Shown here: positions 26,637-34,349 of the stretch, one piece after another
How the letters are laid out: every line of letters starts with the position of its first letter
Numbering within the stretch: the first letter of the stretch is position 1
NCBI RefSeq assembly: GCF_030409875.1
Contig: NZ_JAUFQR010000001.1
Location: forward strand, 3,038,001 to 3,102,000
Reading direction: 5' to 3'
From: Chryseobacterium tructae
Lineage (GTDB): Bacteria; Bacteroidota; Bacteroidia; Flavobacteriales; Weeksellaceae
Length of the DNA stretch: 64,000 bases
Notes under the pieces: generated by a model
Databases searched by the model: none
What the model was told of the DNA's origin: nothing
The model's input: only the letters and a program-made list of their open reading frames with translations
Program-made: the position numbers and the translations under genes

Positions 26637-27052
26637 ATGATAGACAAGATCAACATTAGAGTGTATGGCTGTGCAGTAAAAGATAAAAAAGTTTTAACCC
26701 TATTTGAGGAATATGCAGGCGAAGCTTTAATGAAATTTCCAGGCGGTGGGCTGGAATACGGTGAAGGAACATTGGAATGCTTGCACCGTGAATTCGATGA
26801 AGAACTGAATGTGAAAGTAGATATTGTGGAACACTTCTACACTCAGGAAATTTCTTGGTTTCCCGTTTCAGAGAAAACGAACAACTTCTTACCATATATT
26901 ATATTGTAAACATTGTGGATGAAAAAGAGTTTCTTATTTTAGATCCATGTATTGAAAAAACGGAATGGCTGGAGATTGACAGACCAGACAATCCCTTCCC
27001 TCTTCCTATAGATAAAATCGTATTTGATAAATTAAAAGAAAAATTCCTGTAA
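26637..27052 (+). pseudogene. Nudix hydrolase, frameshifted
   Basis: The first part (ATG 26637) contains a complete Nudix box, GGLEYGEGTLECLHREFDEE, which binds divalent metal and hydrolyses nucleoside diphosphate-linked substrates. After HFYTQE the frame changes; the remainder is read as LVSRFRENEQLLTIYYIVNI and on to KLKEKFL. One additional base near 26849-26853 (an A lost from the AAA run, or a G) would restore a normal 138-residue protein. Both parts look intact, so a sequencing error is likely. Substrate not predictable. Followed by a strong terminator. Confidence 0.8.
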
Positions 27053-27070
27053 GTGACCTTACAGGAATTT
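27041..27070. terminator. terminator between Nudix and DUF4294 genes
   Basis: AAATTCCTGTAAG (27041-27053) pairs perfectly with CTTACAGGAATTT (27058-27070), loop TGAC, followed by TTATATT. It overlaps the last codons of the Nudix gene and faces the convergent DUF4294 gene, so it may serve both. Confidence 0.88.
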
Positions 27071-27078
27071 TTATATTA

Positions 27079-27783
27079 TTATTTTTTGACTTTAAAATCG
27101 CTTGCACCGGGATAAGGTTTCAAATACCCTGAGTTCCAGTTAGACTGCAGTAACGACTCTACAAATTCATCTGTTCTGTTTTTATGAGGGTCATATCGTT
27201 CTTTTAGATCAATATCAGCCATTTTCCCTTTCAGATTCCACCAAAAGGCACTAAACCCACCTCTCATCTCTTTAATAATCTCATACACATTTTTACCAGT
27301 CGCCCTATTCATAAGTTTAGCAAAAACCTGTCCTTCGGTAGTGGTTAGGTCTCTCAATTGTTTTTCATATTGATCGGCTAACATGTTTTGCCTTTCTCTT
27401 ATGAACTTTCTTTTGGCTTTATTATCCATATCATTCATGTCTACCTGAATGTCTCTGTATTGCTGTAGAGCAGTTACAAATAAAGGATATACTCTATATA
27501 GCTTCTTATTTAAGAAATAATAGTAATTTTTATCCAATTGATTATTAAACCTCGGTTTATTAACCAAAACCAACTCATCCATCACAACTACGGGTTCACC
27601 GTTAACTTCAAAAATTTTAACTTTCTGTTGTTCGTCGTAATAATATTTATTGCCAAATTCATCCACTTTCAAAGATTCAGCGGGGTATTGATTCAACGGT
27701 TTTGCCACCACAGTATCATTCTGCCCAAAAACACTGACTCCAAAAAAGAACATAAAAAGACAGATAATCTTACTAAAATTCAT
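27079..27783 (-). CDS. DUF4294 domain secreted protein
   Basis: A 234-residue secreted protein starting at ATG 27783 (the open frame extends to 27819, but the signal peptide MNFSKIICLFMFFFGVSVFGQ begins here). It matches DUF4294: KYYYDEQQKVKIFEVNGEP, then a long basic/acidic helix KAKRKFIRERQNMLADQYEKQL, and RATGKNVYEIIKEMRGGFSAFWWN, which is the most conserved block. Function unknown; conserved across Flavobacteriia next to an M42 peptidase as here (divergent, 51 bp), though no functional link is known. Confidence 0.88.
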   Translation of the reverse strand: MNFSKIICLFMFFFGVSVFGQNDTVVAKPLNQYPAESLKVDEFGNKYYYDEQQKVKIFEVNGEPVVVMDELVLVNKPRFNNQLDKNYYYFLNKKLYRVYPLFVTALQQYRDIQVDMNDMDNKAKRKFIRERQNMLADQYEKQLRDLTTTEGQVFAKLMNRATGKNVYEIIKEMRGGFSAFWWNLKGKMADIDLKERYDPHKNRTDEFVESLLQSNWNSGYLKPYPGASDFKVKK

Positions 27784-27834
27784 TATTTTTACACTTATAA
27801 GAACAAAAATTAAACGCAAAAATCATTCCTTTTT

Positions 27835-28908
27835 ATGAAATTTGAAAAGAAATCTTTGAAATTTTTAGAAAAATATTTAAATACTTCATCTCCAACCGGT
27901 TATGAACACAAAGGACAGGAAGTCTGGATGGACTACATCAGACCTTATGTAGACAAGATTGAAGTAGATCATTATGGTACATGTTATGGCATCATTAATC
28001 CTGAAGCAGAATTTAAAGTAGTGATTGAAGCTCATGCTGATGAAATCTCCTGGTACGTTAATTATATTACAGATGACGGGCTGATCTATGTCATTAGAAA
28101 TGGGGGTTCAGATCAGACTATTGCCCCTTCAAAGGTGGTACACATCCACGGAGAGAACGGGATTGTAAAAGGGGTATTTGGATGGCCAGCTATCCACACA
28201 AGAACAAACCAAAACGAACCGACTCCAAAAATAGAAAATATCTTTATTGACTGTGGGGCAACTTCTAAAAAAGAAGTAGAGGAAATGGGAATCTTTGTAG
28301 GATGTATGATTACCTATCCTGACGAATTTTTCGAGATGAATGACAGATATTTTGTCTGCAGAGCCCTTGACAACAGAATCGGAGGTTTTATGATCGCTGA
28401 AGTAGCAAGACTTTTAAAAGAAAACAAAAAATCAATTCCATTCGGTCTTTATATCACCAATTCCGTTCAGGAGGAAGTTGGATTATATGGCGCAGACATG
28501 ATTGCTGACACGATTAAACCAAATATTGCAATTGTAACTGATGTTACCCACGATACCACGACTCCTATGATCGAGAAAAAGAAAGAAGGAGACCAAAAAT
28601 GTGGCGCAGGGCCGGTTGTATTCTTTGCACCAAGTGTTCATCACACAATCAGAGAATTGATCATTGACACCGCCAAAGCTAAAAAGATCCCTTACCAGAG
28701 AGCAGCTGCAAGCAGAGCTACAGGAACGGACACAGATGCTTTTGCTCACTCTAATGGCGGTGTTCCAAGTGCCTTAATTTCCTTACCTTTGCGCTATATG
28801 CATACAACAGTAGAAATGGTATCTAAAGAAGACGTAGGAAACGTTATTAAACTTATCTACGAAACTGTTCTGAAGATTAAACCGGAAATGAAACTGAAGT
28901 ATCATTAA
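27835..28908 (+). CDS. M42 family metallopeptidase (glutamyl aminopeptidase type)
   Basis: A 357-residue cytoplasmic tetrahedral-type aminopeptidase with two-metal site. Visible ligands and motifs: first ligand HADEIS near residue 67, CRALDNRIGG (Asp ligand), NSVQEEVGLYGA with the catalytic Glu pair near residue 220, VTDVTHDT, and the final HTTVEMV His ligand. Such enzymes degrade short peptides after proteasome or protease action. It ends one base before the ATG of the small membrane protein, so those are co-transcribed. Divergent from the DUF4294 gene. Confidence 0.92.
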   Translation: MKFEKKSLKFLEKYLNTSSPTGYEHKGQEVWMDYIRPYVDKIEVDHYGTCYGIINPEAEFKVVIEAHADEISWYVNYITDDGLIYVIRNGGSDQTIAPSKVVHIHGENGIVKGVFGWPAIHTRTNQNEPTPKIENIFIDCGATSKKEVEEMGIFVGCMITYPDEFFEMNDRYFVCRALDNRIGGFMIAEVARLLKENKKSIPFGLYITNSVQEEVGLYGADMIADTIKPNIAIVTDVTHDTTTPMIEKKKEGDQKCGAGPVVFFAPSVHHTIRELIIDTAKAKKIPYQRAAASRATGTDTDAFAHSNGGVPSALISLPLRYMHTTVEMVSKEDVGNVIKLIYETVLKIKPEMKLKYH

Positions 28909-28909
28909 G

Positions 28910-29209
28910 ATGAAAACCTTCTTTTATCATTTAGTCCGAAAACCAACGTTTATATCTATTTTAAGTGCTCTTTTCTTTAGTTATATAGTATTTTTAAGTA
29001 TATATAAATTGTTTGATCCTCCTAAAATAGGATCGCCATACAATATGATTATTGAAATGTTATTAATTGTCAGTATTGTACCTTTAGGATTATTTATAAT
29101 TGACAGATTATTAGTGATTAAAATTAATCATATCAAATTGACTATCATAGAGAGTATTATATTTGGAGGTATTTTCCTATATCATATTTTGGTTGATAAT
29201 CCATTTTAG
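28910..29209 (+). CDS. small three-helix membrane protein
   Basis: A 99-residue very hydrophobic protein with about three transmembrane helices (residues 15-32, 44-66 and 77-95) and a short cytoplasmic loop (LLVIKINHIK). No family recognised. It starts one base after the M42 peptidase stop and ends 36 bp before rpe, so it is probably part of one transcript with them. It is more AT-rich than its neighbours, which may reflect only its membrane composition. Confidence 0.6.
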   Translation: MKTFFYHLVRKPTFISILSALFFSYIVFLSIYKLFDPPKIGSPYNMIIEMLLIVSIVPLGLFIIDRLLVIKINHIKLTIIESIIFGGIFLYHILVDNPF

Positions 29210-29245
29210 AAGAGAGAAATCTAAGTAAAAGTATAAAAAGTAAAA

Positions 29246-29896
29246 ATGAAAACGAAGCTTATTGCTCCATCCCTTTTATCTGCAGACTTTGGGAACCTGC
29301 AAAGAGACATTGAAATGTTGAACCAATCTCAGGCAGACTGGTTTCATATTGACGTAATGGACGGAAGATTTGTCCCTAACATTTCATTTGGTTTTCCGGT
29401 AATGAAAACGGTTCAGCAACATGCTAAAAAGTTCGTGGATGTTCACTTGATGATCGTTGAGCCAGAAAAGTATGTTGATGAGTTTATCAACCACGGTGCT
29501 GACCTTGTATCTGTACATTATGAGGCATGTACTCACCTTCACAGAACGATTCACCATATTCAGAGCAAAGGAGCAAAAGCAGGTGTTGTATTGAACCCTT
29601 CTACTCCTGTTTTAATGCTTGAAGATATCATTGCAGATGTAGATCTTGTACTATTGATGAGTGTAAATCCAGGATTTGGAGGCCAGAAATTTATTGAAAA
29701 TACCTACAAAAAGATTGCAGAAACAAAAGATCTGATCTTAAGCAATAACTCTACAGCTCTTATCGAAGTAGATGGTGGAGTAAATCTTGACAACGCTTCT
29801 AAGCTTTTCGAAGCCGGAGCGGATGTTTTGGTTGCCGGAAATGCAGTATTCTCTGCTGAAAGTCCGGAAAGAACCATTGAACTTTTGAAAATCTAA
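29246..29896 (+). CDS. rpe: ribulose-phosphate 3-epimerase
   Basis: Rpe interconverts ribulose 5-phosphate and xylulose 5-phosphate in the pentose phosphate pathway. The 216-residue TIM-barrel protein has IAPSLLSADFGNL, DWFHIDVMDGRFVPNISFG (His-Asp metal/acid residues), VDVHLMI, VLLMSVNPGFGGQKF, IEVDGGVN and GADVLVAGNAVF, all hallmark blocks. Full length, ATG 29246. Terminated by the stem at 29914. Confidence 0.97.
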   Translation: MKTKLIAPSLLSADFGNLQRDIEMLNQSQADWFHIDVMDGRFVPNISFGFPVMKTVQQHAKKFVDVHLMIVEPEKYVDEFINHGADLVSVHYEACTHLHRTIHHIQSKGAKAGVVLNPSTPVLMLEDIIADVDLVLLMSVNPGFGGQKFIENTYKKIAETKDLILSNNSTALIEVDGGVNLDNASKLFEAGADVLVAGNAVFSAESPERTIELLKI

Positions 29897-29913
29897 AAAA
29901 GTAAAAAAAGATA

Positions 29914-29940
29914 AAAGGCAGTTCCGATAGAACTGCCTTT
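29914..29940 (+). terminator. terminator after rpe
   Basis: AAAGGCAGTTC (29914-29924) pairs perfectly with GAACTGCCTTT (29930-29940), loop CGATA, followed by TTCAAT. The 170 bp onward to 30110 show nothing else except possible read-out of the convergent DUF1772 gene. Confidence 0.9.
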
Positions 29941-30110
29941 TTCAATAGAATTTGAGTCGTCTTGGTTATTAATTTTTTTTCAAAATTATTTAATGTCTAA
30001 ATTTCTTCTTACTAACAACACAAAGATCTGAATAAAATCAACTTCAGTCAATCCGTAAAAACACGGAATTTTCAGTCTGGGTATTTCCACGTATTCCAGA
30101 ACCTTACTCA

Positions 30111-30599
30111 CTACTCTTTATGCCAAATACAGGCACAAACAGCTAATATTATACTGATTACTGAAAAAACGGTTCTTATGTTGTTCAGAAAATTCCATCT
30201 GTTTTCAAAATTGTCACGCATCTGTTTAATAGCCTCTGTAGTAGAACCGGAAATATCAAACTGGTCGAGCTGGTCATTCATAGGAACATTTCCAATCACA
30301 GTCACTCCGAAAACCCCTATGATATAAGCCAATGTTGCCAGTAAAAGAAAAATAAAGGCTGGTTGCTCACCTCTTAACATGAAAGCAGACACAGGAAGAA
30401 GAATGGCAGTTCCCATAAAGCTCATAAAAAAAACAGGATTTAGAATCTCCCTGTTAATATTCTGCATCGCCTTCAGATATTCAATATCGTTCAATTTTCC
30501 CAACCCAAGAACCACAGAACATGAGTAGGCATAAAAAAGTCCGGCTATGAGCGCTGTAAGTACCGCTGTAATGATTAATAATACTGTTGTCATTTTCAT
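30111..30599 (-). CDS. DUF1772 four-helix membrane protein, third gene of the RiPP-like locus
   Basis: A 162-residue integral membrane protein with four hydrophobic helices (about 5-25, 52-75, 80-102, 137-157). The sequence pattern GLFYAYSCSVVLGL, NREILNPVFFMSF and TVIGNVPMNDQLD with NFENRWNFLNNIRTV is that of DUF1772 (anthrone-oxygenase-like family), whose bacterial role is mostly unknown. It follows the MNIO gene by 33 bp on the same strand, so it may be co-transcribed with the precursor and MNIO; DUF1772 genes are also common as singletons, so membership of the locus is uncertain. Confidence 0.75.
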   Translation of the reverse strand: MKMTTVLLIITAVLTALIAGLFYAYSCSVVLGLGKLNDIEYLKAMQNINREILNPVFFMSFMGTAILLPVSAFMLRGEQPAFIFLLLATLAYIIGVFGVTVIGNVPMNDQLDQFDISGSTTEAIKQMRDNFENRWNFLNNIRTVFSVISIILAVCACIWHKE

Positions 30600-30632
30600 A
30601 TAATTTGGTTTGTGATGATTAGTTCTATCAGT

Positions 30633-31730
30633 TTAATAAGGATTCCATTTTTTAATGATATTCTGGGCTGTAAGAATCATTTCCGAATCCCAGTTCCTTG
30701 TTTTAAAATATTGAAATTCCTGATTCTTAATAGACTCAACCGCAGTATGATCAAACAATAATTTTGTAAGCAATGTCTGCTCTTCATACAACCCCCTATC
30801 TTCTAAAGGCTTTTTTGAAATTTTCACTTCTTTTTTGATCCATGAATCTCTATGCTGAATCTGCCAGTCTATGGAACCTATTATCATTTTAACCTTTCTA
30901 AAATCATCCAAAAAGCCATTCCTTTTTTCTTCTGTACCGATGGTATGCCCAAGTCTTTCAATAATAACGTACTCCAGATCTTTACACTGAGATAAAACTG
31001 AAGGCAATATGGAAAGTATTTCTTCAGGAATTATATCATCATGAGTATCCCTGCGTACAGGTTTCTTTCCATATACGCTCTCCTGCCAACTTCCCCCTGA
31101 GAGATGAATTTCTTTAATTTTATCTAACGGGTATAATTTGATTATATCCTCCATTCCCACTTCAAAATTACAAGACTGACAATAGATATTATGAAGATCC
31201 AAAATCAGAAATCCATTAGTACCTTCCGTTAGTTTGTCAAGGAAAATACCCTGCTCCATCACATCATCTAATGAAAATGAGAAAGCCAGATTTTCTATTC
31301 CAACAGGAACCTGCACTGCATCCTGCAATCTGCAAAGTCTATCTTTTCCAAGCTCTAATGTTTTAGGGTGTAGAGAAACTGGCAATGGCACTCCCTGATG
31401 AAAATTTTCGGTATTCATAAAACCGAAATGCTCTGTAATATGGCTATAATTTCTTTTATGAAATTCCTCTTTTAATTTCCTTAGCCAAATCTCCTGCCTT
31501 TCGCTCCAAAGAGCATCAAATAATGAATAATAAACCCCATGTCCAATCAAGCGGTTATTTTCAGAATAATAGTTCAGTAAATCATTCAGCCAGTCTGGTT
31601 CTTTTGTATGGTAGACTGTATCAAATGACCATTCAAGCACTTCAACAGAATTGCTTTGTAATAAAGGCAAAATAGCAGAAACAAATTCTGCCTCTGCCAT
31701 CATGGATAGTCCTAACAGCGGTTTTCCCAT
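30633..31730 (-). CDS. DUF692 / MNIO multinuclear non-heme iron oxidative enzyme
   Basis: A 365-residue TIM-barrel enzyme of the family that includes MbnB, TglH and ChrH, which oxidatively modify cysteine or other residues of ribosomal peptides using two or three iron ions. Candidate metal ligands are all present: H64 (IGHGVYYS), E100/H101 (ITEHFGF), E146 (GIENLAF), D178 and N181 (LDLHNIY), H209 (IHLSGG), D228/H230/D231 (RRDTHDD) and E258 (VIIERL). About 80 residues (285-365) extend beyond the barrel. I place the start at ATG 31730, 4 nt after the stop of the CPACGMG precursor; an in-frame start at 31793 would overlap that gene. No separate partner protein gene lies nearby. Substrate inferred to be the adjacent precursor. 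Confidence 0.88.
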   Translation of the reverse strand: MGKPLLGLSMMAEAEFVSAILPLLQSNSVEVLEWSFDTVYHTKEPDWLNDLLNYYSENNRLIGHGVYYSLFDALWSERQEIWLRKLKEEFHKRNYSHITEHFGFMNTENFHQGVPLPVSLHPKTLELGKDRLCRLQDAVQVPVGIENLAFSFSLDDVMEQGIFLDKLTEGTNGFLILDLHNIYCQSCNFEVGMEDIIKLYPLDKIKEIHLSGGSWQESVYGKKPVRRDTHDDIIPEEILSILPSVLSQCKDLEYVIIERLGHTIGTEEKRNGFLDDFRKVKMIIGSIDWQIQHRDSWIKKEVKISKKPLEDRGLYEEQTLLTKLLFDHTAVESIKNQEFQYFKTRNWDSEMILTAQNIIKKWNPY

Positions 31731-31734
31731 AGCA

Positions 31735-31956
31735 TTACCCCATACCACAGGCCGGACAGCGAGGCTGAAGCTTTGTGGTATCTCTTTTAACAACAGCTTT
31801 AGGCGTAGTTGGCTTTGGCTTTTCGGAGCTTTCAGGAATAGGAGCCACTTTTTTAACTTTCTTCACTGGCTTTTTAGTTTTTGTAGCAGGCTTTGTGCTT
31901 TGTGCAGAAACTCCTACCGCCAATAAACTAGCCATTAATAATGCTGGAATTTTCAT
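31735..31956 (-). CDS. secreted RiPP-like precursor peptide ending in CPACGMG
   Basis: A 73-residue peptide starting at ATG 31956. Residues 1-18 form a Sec signal peptide (cleavage after VSA). Residues 20-65 are a Lys/Pro/Thr-rich linker without predicted fold (TKTKKPVKKVKKV). The end is PRCPACGMG with only two cysteines (C67, C70) in a CxxC unit followed by Gly-Met-Gly. A short leader-like body with a conserved C-terminal CxxCGMG directly before a DUF692/MNIO gene is what a modified ribosomal peptide precursor looks like; as I recall, a characterised Chryseobacterium MNIO (ChrH) acts on a comparable C-terminal Cys motif. Metal binding of the product is a guess. Confidence 0.75.
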   Translation of the reverse strand: MKIPALLMASLLAVGVSAQSTKPATKTKKPVKKVKKVAPIPESSEKPKPTTPKAVVKRDTTKLQPRCPACGMG

Positions 31957-32083
31957 AATTGCTTTTTAAAGAAAATTTTGCAATAAACGTTCCATTTATT
32001 TACATCTTAAAAGTACAACAATTTATCATTCAATATTTTGTTTTTACAAGATGAACTAAAAGCCTACCATTATAAAAAACAAA

Positions 32084-32116
32084 ATCCGGAGAAAATACTC
32101 TCCGGATCTTTTATTT
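32084..32116 (-). terminator. terminator of ndk
   Basis: On the minus strand ATCCGGAG (32107-32100) pairs with CTCCGGAT (32091-32084) with further flanking pairs, followed by TTTTGTTTTTT. It lies 16-48 bp beyond the ndk stop. Confidence 0.88.
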
Positions 32117-32131
32117 TGTAAGATAATTTTC

Positions 32132-32548
32132 TTAGAAAATCTCTCTTCCTGAAAAATGGAATTGAGCTTCGATTAATGCATTCTCGTCAGAATCTGAACC
32201 GTGAACTGCATTTTCTCCGATGCTTCTAGCAAACATTTTTCTGATTGTACCTTCTGCTGCTTCTGCAGGGTTAGTAGAACCGATTAATGTTCTGAAATCT
32301 TCAACTGCGTTGTCTTTTTCTAAAACAGCAGCTACGATAGGACCAGAACTCATGAATTCTACTAATTCACCATAAAATGGTCTTTCAGCATGTACTTCAT
32401 AGAATTTTTTTGCATCAGCAACTGTAAGCTGAGTTAATTTTAAAGCTTTGATTTTAAAACCTCCTTCAGCAATCTTACCCAATATTGCACCGATATGTCC
32501 GTCAGCAACTGCATCAGGCTTAATCATAGTGAATGTAATGTTAGACAT
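32132..32548 (-). CDS. ndk: nucleoside-diphosphate kinase
   Basis: Ndk transfers the gamma-phosphate between nucleoside triphosphates and diphosphates through a phosphohistidine. The 138-residue product has the family start FTMIKPDAV, the [16 protein letters not shown] loop, and the active-site [12 protein letters not shown] with H116. Normal length. Single gene with its own terminator; an AT-rich leader of about 30 nt precedes ATG 32548. Confidence 0.97.
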   Translation of the reverse strand: MSNITFTMIKPDAVADGHIGAILGKIAEGGFKIKALKLTQLTVADAKKFYEVHAERPFYGELVEFMSSGPIVAAVLEKDNAVEDFRTLIGSTNPAEAAEGTIRKMFARSIGENAVHGSDSDENALIEAQFHFSGREIF

Positions 32549-32657
32549 AAATGTATATTTTTTTAATGGTGCAAAATTACAAAAAATATCTTTGATTTTG
32601 ATTTTAATTTTTTTTTAACATAAAAATAACTTTTATTAAGAAATCATGAACCAAACT

Positions 32658-32750
32658 TTGGCACAGTAATTGTTAATTCTATTACGATTCTCATGTTTAA
32701 TTTGAGTTTTCATGGTTATTAGTTTTTACCCAGCTTCGGCTGGGTTTTTT
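32658..32750 (+). ncRNA. candidate short transcript with sigma-54-like promoter and terminator
   Basis: TTGGCAC-N5-TTGT at 32658-32673 closely matches the -24/-12 promoter consensus (TGGCAC-N5-TTGC). About 55 bp downstream is a textbook terminator, ACCCAGC (32728-32734), UUCG tetraloop, GCTGGGT (32739-32745), then T6. A transcript from about 32685 would be roughly 65 nt. It contains ATG at 32693 opening nine codons (MFNLSFHGY), so a leader-peptide or small RNA role is possible. No neighbour gene on this strand would otherwise need the terminator. Confidence 0.45.
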
Positions 32751-33243
32751 ATTTGTAAAAAATCAATCGTTTTATTGATAATTTGATAAAATTGAAAACC
32801 ATATAAAAGTAGATTAATATAGTATTGCTTCTATTTCAATCAATGAAATAATTGACATTTTTTTAATATTTTTTCATTTCAAAGAATTCTGATATTAAAA
32901 AGTGGAGTTATACAACAAAATACAATGTCAAAAAGTGGAGTTATTATAAAAAAATCTATTTTTCTACTCCAAAAAAAAAGAACCAACCACCTAAGCTTAC
33001 GTTTTTTAAAAAATAGCTTCCATATAAAATGTAATTGAAGTGAAAAAAATCAGTTAAAACTGGTTTTACCTTTCTTACTTCTGTAAGCTACATTTTCGAT
33101 GTTGAATAAAAAGCTCTTTTCTTTATTTTAATTAGGCTAATTAATATGAAGTTCCATTTATGACGTATAATAATTATTAAAGTAAAGAAACCTAGCAGAC
33201 TCTAGAAGCTTATTGCGTTTATATATAATCGAAGTATATAAAA

Positions 33244-33274
33244 AATCCTTCATATTCACTATATGAAGGATTTA
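33244..33274. terminator. terminator of rsgA
   Basis: AAATCCTTCATA (33244-33255) pairs perfectly with TATGAAGGATTT (33263-33274); on the minus strand it is followed by TTTTTT. It lies 27 bp after the rsgA stop. Confidence 0.85.
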
Positions 33275-33300
33275 TATTTATTGATAGAATTATTTTATTA

Positions 33301-34227
33301 TTACTTTTGGGCAGCTTCCTCTGCTTCATCCATCAGTTTTATATAAGTTGCATAACGGGAATGCTGAATATCGCCTGTTTCAAGAGCATCTATTACAGCA
33401 CATTTAGGTTCATTAATATGGAGGCAATTATGAAACTTACATTCTTCTCTTTTTTTAAATATTTCAGGAAAGTAATGTTGTACTTCTTCTTTTTCAATAT
33501 CAATCATAGCAAATTCACGAACCCCGGGGGTATCAATCACATTTCCGCCAAAATGCCAGAAATGCATTTGTGCAAAAGTAGTGGTATGTTTACCTTTTAA
33601 ATGGGTATCCGAAATTTCAGAAGTTTTTAAGTTCAATCCAGGCTGTAAAGCGTTAACCAGAGTAGATTTACCACATCCTGAGTGTCCAAAAAAGACAGAG
33701 GTTTTATCTTTCAAAAGCTCCTGAAGCTGATCCAGGTTCAGTTTTGAATATGATGAAATTTCTAAAGTATCATACCCTATTTTCTGATAATCAAACTCAA
33801 CCTCTTTAACAATTTCAATTTCCTCTTCATACAAGACGTCTATTTTATTGAAAAGAATTAAAGGTTTTATATTGTATGCTTCACAGCACGCCAGAAATCT
33901 ATCCAGAAATCCTAACGAAGTTTCCGGATGCTTCAAAGTAAAGATAAAGCAGGCTAGGTCAATATTGGAAGCAATAATATGAGCTTCTTTTGAAAGGTTT
34001 ACAGACTTTCTAATTAGATAATTCCTGCGGGATTCTATTTTGGTAATCCATGCAATATCATCCTGCTCTAATTGAAACTCTACAAAATCTCCTACAGCAA
34101 GTGGATTGGTAAGTCTTGTTTTGATTAATTTGAATTTTCCCCTGATTCTGGCCTCGAAAATTTTATCAGTTTCCAATTCCAGAACTTGATACCAGCTTCC
34201 TGTAGATTTAATGATTTTTCCTTTCAT
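33301..34227 (-). CDS. rsgA: ribosome small subunit-dependent GTPase A
   Basis: RsgA is a circularly permuted GTPase that helps late maturation of the 30S subunit. The 308-residue protein has an N-terminal OB-like domain (SWYQVLE, IRGKFKL), then G4 NKID, G1 GHSGCGKSTLVN, G3 DTPG in that permuted order, and a C-terminal zinc finger with CKFHNCLHINEPKC. All functional elements are intact and length is normal. A spaced inverted repeat of TAGGGCTTAGGG type lies upstream between it and the chorismate mutase gene. Confidence 0.95.
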   Translation of the reverse strand: MKGKIIKSTGSWYQVLELETDKIFEARIRGKFKLIKTRLTNPLAVGDFVEFQLEQDDIAWITKIESRRNYLIRKSVNLSKEAHIIASNIDLACFIFTLKHPETSLGFLDRFLACCEAYNIKPLILFNKIDVLYEEEIEIVKEVEFDYQKIGYDTLEISSYSKLNLDQLQELLKDKTSVFFGHSGCGKSTLVNALQPGLNLKTSEISDTHLKGKHTTTFAQMHFWHFGGNVIDTPGVREFAMIDIEKEEVQHYFPEIFKKREECKFHNCLHINEPKCAVIDALETGDIQHSRYATYIKLMDEAEEAAQK

Positions 34228-34254
34228 AGATAATATGGTGCAAATATAAGGAAT

Positions 34255-34324
34255 TAGGGCTTAGGGTTTAGAATATAGGTGAAACAAATGTTCCAATTTC
34301 CTAAATTCTTACTCCCTAAGCCCT
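34255..34324. repeat. spaced inverted repeat TAGGGCTTAGGG
   Basis: TAGGGCTTAGGG (34255-34266) recurs inverted as CCCTAAGCCCTA (34313-34324), separated by 46 nt of AT-rich sequence. It sits in the 120-bp gap between rsgA and the DAHP synthase gene. Similar GGGCTTAGGGTTTAG text is common between genes in Chryseobacterium as far as I recall, so it is probably a dispersed intergenic repeat that could also end the upstream transcript. Confidence 0.5.
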
Positions 34325-34349
34325 AGTCCTATTATCTTTTGTCTACGAT

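Larger units (their letters stand above)
32549..33300. other. 752-bp intergenic region between ndk and rsgA
   Basis: No ordinary gene is visible. It contains a possible short transcript (32658-32750, listed separately), a 15-bp direct repeat AAAAAGTGGAGTTAT at 32897-32911 and 32930-32944 (start-to-start 33 bp), and the rsgA terminator at 33244. The remaining AT-rich sequence has stops in all frames. Confidence 0.5.

Noticed and set aside
31651..31969. Plus-strand frames opposite the precursor peptide
   Set aside because: They arise from the lysine-rich codons of the precursor read backwards; the minus-strand frame has a signal peptide, a conserved end motif and MNIO coupling.
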